A stretch of 64,000 bases of DNA from Saprospiraceae bacterium (GTDB taxonomy: Bacteria; Bacteroidota; Bacteroidia; Chitinophagales; Saprospiraceae). The translations under genes were made by a program, and so were the position numbers. Every line of letters begins with the position of its first letter. Position 1 is the first letter of the stretch. Location: positions 1 to 64,000 of the forward strand of contig BQJU01000023.1 of the NCBI GenBank assembly GCA_021604865.1, given 5' to 3'. Positions 18,005 to 27,049 of the stretch are shown in pieces. The notes beneath the pieces are model-generated. The model had not been told where the DNA came from. It saw only the letters and a list, made by a program, of their open reading frames with translations, and searched no databases.

Positions 18005-18520
18005 TTAATCCTTAGTCCCACTCATCAGCTTGCCCCATCCAAAACGGATGACCACCAGTAGTACCACAAAAATGAGCAAGAGATAACCAATAGGCAAATA
18101 AGAAATTACCCAAATATGGGTCCGATCAATAAACCACATAATGATTAGTGCTGCAAGAATGATGGTGACCAGGCCCGATAATTTATCAAAGCCCGGAATG
18201 CGGTCCAGGTCCACGTTTTTACGGATAATCAGAAGGGTCACAATCATGGAAAGCACTGGCAGAATCTGCATGAAAATATCTGTTTCAAAAATGCTCCGCT
18301 TTTCAAATAAAAAGACATAAACACTTAAAGTAACTGCAAAAATTCCGGGGACACAGATCAGATAGATCAAGGTGGAGTACAAATATTTCCAGGGCGCAAT
18401 ATCTCCCTCGCCCTTACCCAAGATGCCTGCTAATAAAGCCGCAAAAGGAATGATACAAAAATAAAACAGGACATACGATGGATTCTCACCAATCAATTGA
18501 AGTAGCTCGTGTAGGGTCAT
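18005..18520 (-). CDS. Uncharacterised five-helix membrane protein
   Basis: 171 residues forming about five hydrophobic helices with short loops, ending in a small basic tail. No family motif is recognised. There is a conserved-looking PW segment after the first helix (GEGDIAPWKYLYSTLIYL). The position behind a terminator hairpin (18570-18599) and a repeat suggests a single-gene transcript. Localisation is the inner membrane; the function is unknown. Confidence 0.65.
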   Translation of the reverse strand: MTLHELLQLIGENPSYVLFYFCIIPFAALLAGILGKGEGDIAPWKYLYSTLIYLICVPGIFAVTLSVYVFLFEKRSIFETDIFMQILPVLSMIVTLLIIRKNVDLDRIPGFDKLSGLVTIILAALIIMWFIDRTHIWVISYLPIGYLLLIFVVLLVVIRFGWGKLMSGTKD

Positions 18521-18569
18521 AATGTAGTTTTTTGCTTGGCAAAGATTGCTTTTTCATCCTAAAAAACCA

Positions 18570-18599
18570 AGTGATCTTCAAAGTGCTTTGAAGATCACT
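18570..18599 (-). terminator. Intrinsic terminator of the propeller lipoprotein operon
   Basis: A perfect 14-bp stem (AGTGATCTTCAAAG facing CTTTGAAGATCACT) around two bases. On the minus strand it is followed by TTGGTTTTTTAGG, a clear T-run. It lies between the 3' end of the leftward gene ending at 18847 and the start of the gene at 18520. Confidence 0.8.
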
Positions 18600-18640
18600 G
18601 TAACGGGCCTACTGTCTTCATTTTATAGTGCTACTCAACC

Positions 18641-18701
18641 TTTGCAGGTCGGTTTTTGTGGTGAAAAGTGATCCTTTGCAGCCGAAAGGTTGGCCTGCAA
18701 A
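18641..18701. repeat. Repeat family A, internally deleted copy
   Basis: Ends TTTGCAGGTC (18641-18650) and GGCCTGCAAA (18692-18701) are inverted. The interior has TTTTTGTGGTGAAAAGTGATCC then TTTGCAGCC, as in the long copy at 55699-55937. The end base pair is changed on both sides (GCAGG/CCTGC here, GGAGG/CCTCC there), so the stem is preserved. The rest of the gap up to 18846 shows no gene. Confidence 0.65.
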
Positions 18702-18846
18702 CATATTCTCACTGCAGAGCTGTAGTGAACGCAGCATAAAAACAATAGGTTTTTTTCTGCGTGGCCCAGTCTACTTCGCGCCTCATGCGGTGAGCTGTTT
18801 TCTGAGGACTAAGTACTCGCTCGTTGACATAATTATGCCTACTCCT

Positions 18847-20610
18847 CTAATTAATATTGACAATTGCAATCTTGCTGGTATTGGTGTCATAGAGGTACAA
18901 AGTTTCATTGTCGGGAGCTAAAGCCATAATCCGTGTAGATAATGGGAGTGGGCGGATGATCGAAAAGGTAACCGCATCAAGAATGTTTTCCTCTCCAATT
19001 ACCTTGGTGCCATCAACATTACTAGCATAGATATTCTCCGAAAAGGTGCCCAGAACAGACTGTAAATTGTTCGCCAATATCTTCCGCTTGTGGTAAAATA
19101 AATACTGCCCGTTACCGGAACTTACCAATGCTCTCGCAGCATAACCGTCAATTCCATTTTCATCAACTAATTGTAAGTTATTGCCAACTAAATTAAACCG
19201 GTGAATCGTACTGGTGCTTAGACTCGATTCCGCAGCATATATAATGGTTCTGCCAGGGTTGGTAATGATTTCGGGTTGATAAATGCTACCATCCGTATAA
19301 GAAATTAAACTTCCATTGCTGGCATTTACTATTTTTAAATTGTTCCATTGATCCTCACTTGTAAATACCAATTTATTGTTTTCCATATAAACAATCCGAT
19401 AGGGGTTTCCATCCCAGGTGCCTGCATTGGTATCAACAAATAAGGTGGTTGATATTTCCTGTGTATTTAAATCAACTACGGTCAATTCGGAGCTTCCAAA
19501 ATTGGCAATGTACAGCAGGTCCCCATTGGGGTTCAAGTCAAATCCAGTAGGAGATGAGCCTACAAAAATGGTTTTCTCTAATACTTTATCATCTGTATTG
19601 ATGAAATGGAGCGAATTGTTTACTTTATCCAAAGCATATATATAGGGCCTCACCGGGTCAACCTTCATCACCTCAATCTGGGTGCCTACATCAATATTCT
19701 CTCCAAAAAATTGTTGGGATTCGATATTGCTTTGAGCTTCATCGCCGTTTGCAACCAATACCCCTATTTTATAACTATAGAGGATACCAAACTGAATATT
19801 TTGATCATAAAAAGTTGTTGTATTAATATCGTTGATCACCTCAATAATATCGTAAGAATTGTCTCCTTGTGCGGATCGATACACCCGGTATGACTGGAAG
19901 GTAGATTCCTCTGACACACTCCAGCTAAGGGATAAGCCATTGCTTTCTGTTTCGATGGGGTTTAGGGTAACCGGATTTGGCAACACCTTAATGGTAATGG
20001 AAAGCTGGGCAATGGCTGTGTTGTTGTCGCTGTCTGTTGCCGTTACCTCAATCGTGTGCTCACCTTCTGACAAACTATTGATAGCTACATTAGCTAGTCC
20101 CTGATTATTTGCTTTTTGGGTTGAGAACACCCCATCTAGACTACTTTTCCATTCTAGGTTGATCGCTTCGGGGTTTTCCTGATTATCCGATACATTTACT
20201 GAAAATTGAACGTCACTTCCCAAACCGAAAAAAGCTGCATTTTCTGGTGCAATAAAAGAAACCATTGGCTCATCAAATGCTCCGGCAATCAAATTTATCG
20301 TTGTATTGGCAACTTGACCGTCTAGCACCGTTACCGCTGATATTCCTTCTCCAATATCAGGATGCAGGGCATTGACTTGGTATATTCCAGGCGCGACATC
20401 GTTTATAAGAACACTTCCAGCACTATTGGTCATGGCTAGTTCGGTTGGCGGGTCAGTGGTAACGGTTGCATTTCCAATAAACTGGCCAAAATATTTTACA
20501 GTAACAAAAATAGCTCCGTTTTCAACCGGTGCAGGGCTGTCATCCTCGTTGTTGCAGGAAATTCCCATAATAATTGACAACAAGAGGAGGAAGAAACTTT
20601 TATTTTTCAT
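18847..20610 (-). CDS. Lipoprotein with Ig/FN3-like domains and YncE-type beta-propeller
   Basis: 587 residues. It begins with a lipoprotein signal with lipobox IMGISC (Cys19). Next comes a carboxypeptidase-regulatory-like fold (about 30-110), an Ig-like domain (about 115-210; SEGEHTIEVTATDSDNNTA) and an FN3-like domain (about 212-300; LSLSWSVSEESTFQSYRVYR). The last 280 residues are a propeller of the YncE/NHL type, with PTGFDLNPNGDLLYIANFGS as one blade. Such proteins bind glycans or proteins at the outer surface. It starts 21 bases after the FG-GAP gene upstream, so the two form an operon ended by the hairpin at 18570. Confidence 0.82.
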   Translation of the reverse strand: MKNKSFFLLLLSIIMGISCNNEDDSPAPVENGAIFVTVKYFGQFIGNATVTTDPPTELAMTNSAGSVLINDVAPGIYQVNALHPDIGEGISAVTVLDGQVANTTINLIAGAFDEPMVSFIAPENAAFFGLGSDVQFSVNVSDNQENPEAINLEWKSSLDGVFSTQKANNQGLANVAINSLSEGEHTIEVTATDSDNNTAIAQLSITIKVLPNPVTLNPIETESNGLSLSWSVSEESTFQSYRVYRSAQGDNSYDIIEVINDINTTTFYDQNIQFGILYSYKIGVLVANGDEAQSNIESQQFFGENIDVGTQIEVMKVDPVRPYIYALDKVNNSLHFINTDDKVLEKTIFVGSSPTGFDLNPNGDLLYIANFGSSELTVVDLNTQEISTTLFVDTNAGTWDGNPYRIVYMENNKLVFTSEDQWNNLKIVNASNGSLISYTDGSIYQPEIITNPGRTIIYAAESSLSTSTIHRFNLVGNNLQLVDENGIDGYAARALVSSGNGQYLFYHKRKILANNLQSVLGTFSENIYASNVDGTKVIGEENILDAVTFSIIRPLPLSTRIMALAPDNETLYLYDTNTSKIAIVNIN

Positions 20611-20631
20611 AACTAGTTTTTTTTCAGCGCT

Positions 20632-22479
20632 TTATCTTGATTTGATAATTATTGCAGATTCGGATTGACTACTACCCATCGAAGAAAATTTGGCCACATA
20701 AGCACCGCCCGGCATTTGAACACCTTGTTGGTTGGTGCCATTCCAGCTAAAATAGGTCATACCGTCCAGAACAGAATAGGTTTTTATGTTTTTCACATGA
20801 ATTCCCTGTACCGTATAAATATCCAATTCTGGAGCTGCCAGATTTTCTGTAGGAATTAGTAAATCCACATATTGAATAAATGGATTTGGTATTATTTGAA
20901 TAGCGGATTGAAGAAGGTTGTTTTCGGGCGTAATATTGGAAATGGTCAAAAACTGATTTACGCCGACATTAAATAACCTTTGATCACTTCCATTTGGCCA
21001 GGTCACTACTATTGAATCGATGATATTGGATAGGCCCAAACCAAAGTGTGCCTCCAGCGGGTTTTGTGATACGTAATTGTTTCCGCATCTGATTTCCCTC
21101 ATTTGCACCTTGCTTCCGGTGTACAAATGTATCTTGGCGCCCACCCCAAATTTATTTCTTTGTTTGTTTTGCAACTTGAGCGTGATGTAATTATTTTCAT
21201 TTTTTGAATCATTGCGCCAAAGTTTAGGAAAGCCCCGATAATTGGAAATAAACACGTCCAGATCTCCATCCCGATCAAAATCAAAACAGGCAAGACCTCG
21301 TCCCTGACTAGTATCTATCAAACTACTTGTATTGGCCGATTCTGTAAAAGTGTCATCCCCATTAGAAATATACAGGCGAGTGGGATCAAAATAGAACTGA
21401 TCACTTCCTTGTGGCCAGCCATTGGTTTGCATGATGTCGAGATGGCCATCGTTGTTGAAATCTGCAAAACTGGCCCCCCAGCCCCAACCACCATTTCTGA
21501 CATTAGCTACTTCCGTAACATCTTCAAAATGGTTATCTCCCAGGTTTTTATACAGCCGGTTTCCCGTAGTCCCCCAGTTCCCTTCAGTTATGCCATCATC
21601 ATCATAAATGGATGAAACAAACCAATCGAGGAAGCCATCATTATTGTAATCGCCAATAGCACTGCCCATCCCATTTTCATCGGTAATTGCCGCATCGGTA
21701 ATATGAACGTATCTATTCCCTTCCTGATTGATCCATATTTGAGAGGTGCCAAAATCTGATGTGATGACCAAATCCTGAAAATTATCGTTATTAATGTCTG
21801 TGAAATTTCCTGTGAAAGTATAGTCAATGCTTCCAAAAGGATTGTAAAAGTTTAAATCTTCATCTACATTGACAAAAGAATGGTTTCCAGTGTTTTTCCA
21901 AATGTGATTGTCCCGATTAACTGCCTGCCAATGGCTTAAAAAAAGATCTAAATTGCCATCTCGGTTAAAGTCTCCGGCAGAAATTGAATAGGTATTTGCT
22001 TCAAGGCTTATTCCACACTCATCAGTTGTTTCCTTAAATTTTCCATCGCCGGTATTTTCGAACAACCTTAGAGCACCGCTTTCATCAATACTGCCAATGA
22101 TCAAATCCAGGTAAGCATCCCCGTTATAATCCAAAAACAGTGGACCACACCCGGAGTAATTATCCAGGATTAACCCTGATTCAGCAGTACATTCCCTAAA
22201 TTGCCCATTTCCAAGATTTTGAAACAATAAGTTGAGGCTGGTATCCCCTCTTTCAAGAAAGAGATCTATGAATCCATCATTATTATAATCACCAAGCGCA
22301 AAACCTCCCGATACCCGATATTCGACAGGGACTGCCAATTCCCCAAGGGAATGTTCGTAATTCAGACCTGCTTGTTCGGTTACGTCTGTAAATGTTACTT
22401 TTTGACCAAATACATGGCCAGTGCTAATAACCAAAACCAATGACAATTTTAAAACCGACAATAAGTCCTTGTAAGTCAA
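20632..22479 (-). CDS. FG-GAP/VCBS repeat protein with ASPIC/UnbV domain and T9SS tail
   Basis: 615 residues, CRTAC1-like. A signal peptide leads into a seven-bladed propeller. Its Ca-binding blade motifs repeat: DYNNDGFIDLF, DYNGDAYLDLI, DFNRDGNLDLF, DINNDNFQDLV, DFNNDGHLDIM and DFDRDGDLDVF. An ASPIC/UnbV domain follows (about 430-500; NKFGVGAKIHLYTG and VVTWPNGSDQ). The end is a FlgD-like/T9SS sorting domain with SWNGTNQQGVQMPGGAYV. It is expected on the cell surface or secreted. The start is TTG at 22479; a second TTG six codons in gives an equally good signal peptide. It is first in an operon with the propeller lipoprotein. Confidence 0.88.
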   Translation of the reverse strand: MTYKDLLSVLKLSLVLVISTGHVFGQKVTFTDVTEQAGLNYEHSLGELAVPVEYRVSGGFALGDYNNDGFIDLFLERGDTSLNLLFQNLGNGQFRECTAESGLILDNYSGCGPLFLDYNGDAYLDLIIGSIDESGALRLFENTGDGKFKETTDECGISLEANTYSISAGDFNRDGNLDLFLSHWQAVNRDNHIWKNTGNHSFVNVDEDLNFYNPFGSIDYTFTGNFTDINNDNFQDLVITSDFGTSQIWINQEGNRYVHITDAAITDENGMGSAIGDYNNDGFLDWFVSSIYDDDGITEGNWGTTGNRLYKNLGDNHFEDVTEVANVRNGGWGWGASFADFNNDGHLDIMQTNGWPQGSDQFYFDPTRLYISNGDDTFTESANTSSLIDTSQGRGLACFDFDRDGDLDVFISNYRGFPKLWRNDSKNENNYITLKLQNKQRNKFGVGAKIHLYTGSKVQMREIRCGNNYVSQNPLEAHFGLGLSNIIDSIVVTWPNGSDQRLFNVGVNQFLTISNITPENNLLQSAIQIIPNPFIQYVDLLIPTENLAAPELDIYTVQGIHVKNIKTYSVLDGMTYFSWNGTNQQGVQMPGGAYVAKFSSMGSSQSESAIIIKSR

Positions 22480-22538
22480 GACGCTAATTTTAATAGATAA
22501 AAAATAATTTCACTGTATTATTAAGGCGCGTATCTTTA

Positions 22539-22567
22539 AGTGCCTGTTTGACCTCCAAACAGGCACT
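22539..22567. repeat. Repeat family A, solo paired ends
   Basis: A perfect 12-bp hairpin, AGTGCCTGTTTG facing CAAACAGGCACT, around loop ACCTC. The sequence equals the two ends of family A joined without an interior. It lies between the divergent FG-GAP and arylsulfotransferase genes. Confidence 0.65.
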
Positions 22568-22725
22568 AAGAGCAAATGTGATCTTTCTACAACATCACAT
22601 TATTTTATAATTATATCAAAGATAAATTTCTTTATTTAAATTTATTTATGGAATTTAAATTTAACATGAGAATAGGGTGGGAAATCATTTTTGAGGCTAA
22701 TAGAAAAAGCATAAAGACAATAATT

Positions 22726-22913
22726 AGTTCCTGTTTGGAGGTGGTGCTTTGGAAGCGAAAAAGACTGATTTGGGGTGCTCAAGAGGCTTCCCGATATAAA
22801 ATAGGGACAAGCTATTTATTGGTGCCTAACAGCGCTACGGAGCAAAAAATAGCCGAACAGAGGTTCCAAAAGCGAGCTTTTGTAGCCCCAATGACTACCT
22901 CTAAACATGTTCT
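22726..22913 (+). repeat. Repeat family A, full-length copy
   Basis: 188 bases that align with the reverse complement of 42510-42673. Shared blocks are CTGTTTGGAGGTGGTGCTTT, AAGCGAAAA, CAGCGCT, GAGGTTC-AAAAGCG and ATGA-TACCTC-AAACA. The ends AGTTCCTGTTTGGAGGT (22726) and ACCTCTAAACATGTTCT (22897-22913) are inverted at 13 of 17 positions. The right end contains the start codon of the next gene. The reading frame upstream of that gene stays open through the element but has no coding look. Confidence 0.75.
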
Positions 22914-24522
22914 TAGCCTTATATTATTACTTTTTAGCGTTCAGTTATTTTATGCTCAGCAAACCGTTGGGGTGTTCCAAAATGATGCGTCGGCCTACAA
23001 TGGATATACCCTTTTTGCTCCTTCGGGTAATACCACGACCTACTTGATCGACAACTGCGGGTTGGTGATCAACACTTGGATTAGTGATTATCCGCCAGGG
23101 CAATCAGCTTATTTGCTGGAAAATGGCAACCTTTTGCGCACGGCGTTTGTCCCCAGTAGTTTTAATGGAGGAGGCTCCGGTGGGCGTATTGAGTTGTATA
23201 GCTGGGAAGGTGCATTACTTTGGGCTTATACTTATTCTTCTGCTACTTATCACCACCATCATGATATTGCGCCTATGCCCAATGGCCATATTTTATTAAT
23301 AGCCTGGGAGCAAAGAAGTCAGGCTGAAGCCATTGCTGCAGGTAGAAACCCAAACCTGGTTGCCAATCAAGGCATTTGGTCGGAGCGAATTGTCGAAATT
23401 GAACCCGTTGGTAGCGACGGTATCAATATCATTTGGCAATGGCACCTCTGGGATCACCTGGTCCAGGATTTTGATGAAAATCAAGACAATTATGGGGCAA
23501 TTGCCGAGCACCCCGAATTAATGGATATCAACTATGGCAATAATGGGTTAGACTGGATACATCTGAATGCTATTAACTACAACCCGGCTCTGGACCAGAT
23601 TGTGGTCAGTGCCCGCGGTCTCAGCGAAATTTGGGTGATTGACCACAGTACCACCACGGAGGAAGCTGCTGGTAATGATGGTGATTTCCTCTATCGCTGG
23701 GGAAATCCGCAGGTATATGATCGGGGCACACAAAATGACCAGCAATTTTATGGTCAACATGATGTGCAGTGGATTGCTCCCGGATTGACCGATGCAGGCA
23801 AAATTATGGTTTATAATAATGGCCAAGGTCGGCCCGGGGGCAATTATTCTTCTGTCGACATCATCGAACCTCCAGTTAATACTGACGGTAATTATGAGCT
23901 GGAAGCAGGCCAGGCTTATGGTCCAACTGGCCTTTCCTGGAGCTATGTGGCACAACCACCCAACTCTTTTTATTCCCCAAGAATATCGGGTGTGCAACGG
24001 CTTCCCAATGGCAATACGATTATCTGTGAAGGTACTTCCGGTCATCTATTTGAAATAGATAATGATGGCAATACTGTCTGGGACTATATCAGCCCCATTA
24101 GAGGAAATGGCCCCGTTAGTCAGGGCGATGTTATTTCTCAAAATAGTGTCTTTCGGGCTTACCGCTATGGACAGGATTATGGTGCTTTCGCAAATAAAGA
24201 ACTGATTCCGGGCGATCCGATTGAGTTGAACCCATTAGACTCAGATTGTGTAACCTATACCGATGTGGCGGAAATTGAAGCTGAATCTCCTTTCAGGGTG
24301 TTGAGCAATCCGGTATATGAAATGTTGCTAATTGAAAACCTACAAACAAAAGGTTTTTACCTGAAAGTCGTTAATGCCAATGGCCAGGTTATCTATTTTG
24401 CGAAACATGACGATGCGCTGATTGAAATTGGTGCCTCAGGCTGGCCCAATGGTTTATATGTAATACAATTAATGCAGTTAGATACGCTTCAATTATTCTC
24501 TCAAAAAATAATCAAAATCTAA
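22891..24522 (+). CDS. Arylsulfotransferase (ASST)-like secreted protein with T9SS tail
   Basis: 543 residues from the ATG at 22891, which opens the signal peptide MTTSKHVLSLILLLFSVQLF. Residues 25-440 match the bacterial arylsulfate sulfotransferase propeller. Hallmarks are TTYLIDNCGLVINTW, a His-rich YHHHHDIAPMPNGHILL, WIHLNAINYNPALDQIVVS with RGLSEIWVIDHS, and QHDVQWI. Family members transfer sulfate between phenols through an active-site His. The last 80 residues are a T9SS sorting domain (LSNPVYEMLLIENL to the terminal KIIKI). The start codon lies inside a repeat A element. It is followed after 3 bases by the alpha-L-fucosidase gene, so both are probably co-transcribed and act on extracellular, perhaps sulfated, substrates. 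Confidence 0.83.
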   Translation: MTTSKHVLSLILLLFSVQLFYAQQTVGVFQNDASAYNGYTLFAPSGNTTTYLIDNCGLVINTWISDYPPGQSAYLLENGNLLRTAFVPSSFNGGGSGGRIELYSWEGALLWAYTYSSATYHHHHDIAPMPNGHILLIAWEQRSQAEAIAAGRNPNLVANQGIWSERIVEIEPVGSDGINIIWQWHLWDHLVQDFDENQDNYGAIAEHPELMDINYGNNGLDWIHLNAINYNPALDQIVVSARGLSEIWVIDHSTTTEEAAGNDGDFLYRWGNPQVYDRGTQNDQQFYGQHDVQWIAPGLTDAGKIMVYNNGQGRPGGNYSSVDIIEPPVNTDGNYELEAGQAYGPTGLSWSYVAQPPNSFYSPRISGVQRLPNGNTIICEGTSGHLFEIDNDGNTVWDYISPIRGNGPVSQGDVISQNSVFRAYRYGQDYGAFANKELIPGDPIELNPLDSDCVTYTDVAEIEAESPFRVLSNPVYEMLLIENLQTKGFYLKVVNANGQVIYFAKHDDALIEIGASGWPNGLYVIQLMQLDTLQLFSQKIIKI

Positions 24523-24525
24523 TCA

Positions 24526-25821
24526 ATGTTTAGATCCTATCTGTTAAATTTCCTCTTTTTGCTTCCGGTGTGTATGAACGCCCAATCTTCCGAGTCTTCA
24601 AAAATGCAGTGGTTTGCTGATGCTAAACTGGGCATTTTCATCCACTGGGGCATTTATGCGGTGAATGGGATTGATGAATCCTGGTCGTTTTTCAACGGCT
24701 ATCTCTCGCCGGAAGATTATTTGGCGCAAAGCCAGCACTTCACTGCCGAAAATTACGATCCAGAGGCCTGGACTTCCTTGATCAAAAATAGTGGCGCCCG
24801 TTACACCGTCATTACTAGCAAACACCATGATGGCATGGCGCTTTGGGATACAAAAATGGATCATTTGAATGTTGTAAAAGACACACCTGCCGGACGGGAT
24901 TTGCTGACGCCGTTTACTGCGGCTGTCAGAAAAGCTGGTTTAAAACTCGGCATTTATTATTCTCTCCCGGATTGGTCTCACCCGGATTATCCAAACCAAA
25001 CACGCACCCAGAAACGCTACACGGAAGACGCCGATCGTTGGCAACGTTTCCTCAATATGTATCAAGGACAAATCGGGGAACTGGCTTCAAAATACCGTCC
25101 AGATCTTTGGTGGTTTGACGGCGATTGGGAATTTTCCCCAGAGCAATGGGAGACCAAAAAAGTAGGCGACCTACTCCGCCAAAACAATCCTAATACCATC
25201 ATCAATGCCCGTCTGCCCGGTCAGGGTGATTACGCCACTCCGGAGCAGGGCCTGCCGGTAATCTCTCCTACTGAAAAACACTGGGAATTGTGCATGACCA
25301 TGAACGACTCCTGGGGGTACCAGGGCAATGACAAAAACTATAAAACCATCAATGAGACGATTCAAATTTTCGCGGATGTAATTAGTAATGGTGGCAACCT
25401 ACTGCTGGATATTGGGCCTAAAGCCGATGGCACCATTCCTGCCGAGCAGCAAGATATCCTTAAAGGTTTGGGCCGCTGGACGAAAAAGCACGAAACGGCA
25501 ATTTTCGGCACAAAAGCGGGCATCCAACGGGTACATTTTGGCCATCCGTCCACCCTTTCTGCTGATAGTACCATCCTTTATTTATTTGTACCTGGCATTC
25601 CCAGTGCACCATTGATGCTAAAAGGACTCAAGAATAAGATCAATAGAATCTGGGTAGTTGGCAACGGTACCAAACTCAATCACCGGGTACTCAGCAAAGC
25701 CTATTGGAGTAGTATTCCAGGGATCGTTTTTATTGATGTGCCAACCGAAGTGGTTGACGAAGAAATGACGGTTATTGCCGTATTATTAGATGGAAAAATT
25801 GACTTGTATACTTCGGAATAA
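24526..25821 (+). CDS. GH29 alpha-L-fucosidase, secreted
   Basis: 431 residues with a signal peptide (about 1-19, ending MNAQ). The GH29 catalytic domain begins with WFADAKLGIFIHWGIYAV, then YTVITSKHHDGMALW and LGIYYSLPDW. The catalytic nucleophile is expected at Asp198 in LWWFDGDW. GGNLLLDIGPKADGTIP closes the barrel. It removes alpha-linked fucose from glycans, in the periplasm or at the cell surface. There is no T9SS tail. It starts 3 bases after the arylsulfotransferase-like gene and ends 3 bases from the convergent DsbA-like gene. Confidence 0.95.
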   Translation: MFRSYLLNFLFLLPVCMNAQSSESSKMQWFADAKLGIFIHWGIYAVNGIDESWSFFNGYLSPEDYLAQSQHFTAENYDPEAWTSLIKNSGARYTVITSKHHDGMALWDTKMDHLNVVKDTPAGRDLLTPFTAAVRKAGLKLGIYYSLPDWSHPDYPNQTRTQKRYTEDADRWQRFLNMYQGQIGELASKYRPDLWWFDGDWEFSPEQWETKKVGDLLRQNNPNTIINARLPGQGDYATPEQGLPVISPTEKHWELCMTMNDSWGYQGNDKNYKTINETIQIFADVISNGGNLLLDIGPKADGTIPAEQQDILKGLGRWTKKHETAIFGTKAGIQRVHFGHPSTLSADSTILYLFVPGIPSAPLMLKGLKNKINRIWVVGNGTKLNHRVLSKAYWSSIPGIVFIDVPTEVVDEEMTVIAVLLDGKIDLYTSE

Positions 25822-25824
25822 CGA

Positions 25825-26472
25825 TCAATTAGAGACAACGGTTTGTTCCCAGGCTGCTTCAATAACCGCTGCCAATTGCTCATAAGGCAAATAGCCGGAA
25901 GTGAGCCGATAGAGGCGTTCCTCGGTTTCCAATAAGAGCGTAGGAAACCCTTGAATACCCAATTTTTGAACTACATCAAATTCGCGTTTAGCCTGCTCCA
26001 GGTAGCGATCATTTTGCATGGCAGCAAGGAAATCTTCCTTGTTAATACCCACTTTTTGAGCATAAGGCACATAATCTTTTAGCTCATTTGGGGCGATCCC
26101 ATCAAAATAAATGGCTTTTTGCAATAACCCGGCAAATTCCAGAGATTTATCGCGTGCCAGCTCCTTGACAGCACAAAGGGCAATGGCCGGCTGCAAAGAA
26201 CTAAATTCGGCGGTACCCTCTTTGAGTATACCTTCCAAAAAGTCTTTTCCAAATTTAATGCCGGTTCTATTTTCTACCGTTTTATAAGCCTCACCAATAT
26301 AACCAGCCACTTTCCCAATGGGCCCTGAGCGTTCGCCAATTATCATACCTCCCGACAAAATCGTGATGTGAAGGCGTTCACCATAATTTTCCGCTAGCCG
26401 TTCCATTACCGGGCTAAATCCATAACACCAGCCACAAAGCGCATCGTATACGTAGATGATTTTTAGTTGCAT
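25825..26472 (-). CDS. DsbA-family thioredoxin-fold protein
   Basis: 215 residues, no signal peptide, so cytoplasmic. The active-site CGWC is at residues 13-16 after a short strand. A helical insertion follows, and the cis-proline loop is in LGIQGFPTLLLET (about 172-184). This layout is that of the DsbA/2-hydroxychromene isomerase/FrnE group, which act as oxidoreductases or bind thiols. The substrate is unknown. It stands alone on the minus strand and meets the fucosidase gene tail to tail. Confidence 0.88.
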   Translation of the reverse strand: MQLKIIYVYDALCGWCYGFSPVMERLAENYGERLHITILSGGMIIGERSGPIGKVAGYIGEAYKTVENRTGIKFGKDFLEGILKEGTAEFSSLQPAIALCAVKELARDKSLEFAGLLQKAIYFDGIAPNELKDYVPYAQKVGINKEDFLAAMQNDRYLEQAKREFDVVQKLGIQGFPTLLLETEERLYRLTSGYLPYEQLAAVIEAAWEQTVVSN

Positions 26473-26779
26473 ACCTATGTAATGTCGCTGGCCTGAGCTT
26501 TGTTCAATTCGCCTACTGATTCACAATCATCATTTGAAAAGCGCTCTCTTTTTTATTCTCCCGTGGCGTCAAATAACATTCATCCGCAAAATTAGCTAAA
26601 TCCAGACCTGCCATTCTATAATACACATTTATTGGAAGAGGCTGCATTCCCATCACCTAGTCCGACAAAAGCTTTTGAAGTCCATCTTGTCTGTAATTTC
26701 TTCCAGGGAAAAGTGCCGATCGGTTTTTCCTAATTTGACATACATCTTTCTCATGAAATGTTTCCCGCCATCAGGGATA

Positions 26780-26950
26780 TCACCAAGGGCGCCCCTGGTC
26801 TAATGCAGGTTCTACAAGCGAAAAGGAAAAGGTGCGTATATCGGATTCTTTGGTAGTGAGGTAAGAAGATAATGGGGCCTTTTGTTGGCAGTAAACGGAT
26901 GTACATAATAACACGGCCAATCCTGTTGACCATAGATTGATAAGATTCAT
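26780..26950 (-). pseudogene. Remnant of a small secreted-protein gene
   Basis: From the ATG at 26950 the frame gives 56 residues with a signal peptide (MNLINLWSTGLAVLLCTSVY) and ends abruptly at QGRPW. A different frame just downstream (about 26645-26790) continues with protein-like sequence, GDIPDGGKHFMRKMYVKLG and HFSLEEITDKMDF. This suggests a frameshift in a once longer gene. No family is recognised. The surrounding 26473-27049 has no other gene. A short intact gene is the alternative. Confidence 0.35.
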
Positions 26951-27049
26951 AACCCGCGCGGTTACTAAATAATTGGAATTTATGGGAATAACTTGACTAT
27001 TGTCAAAAAGAATCGACGAGCATCTCAATAAACTACCCTTTTCACCTAC

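Noticed and set aside
22648-22890. 81-residue N-terminal extension of the arylsulfotransferase-like protein
   Set aside because: It runs through repeat family A, has no signal character, and the ATG at 22891 opens a clean signal peptide.
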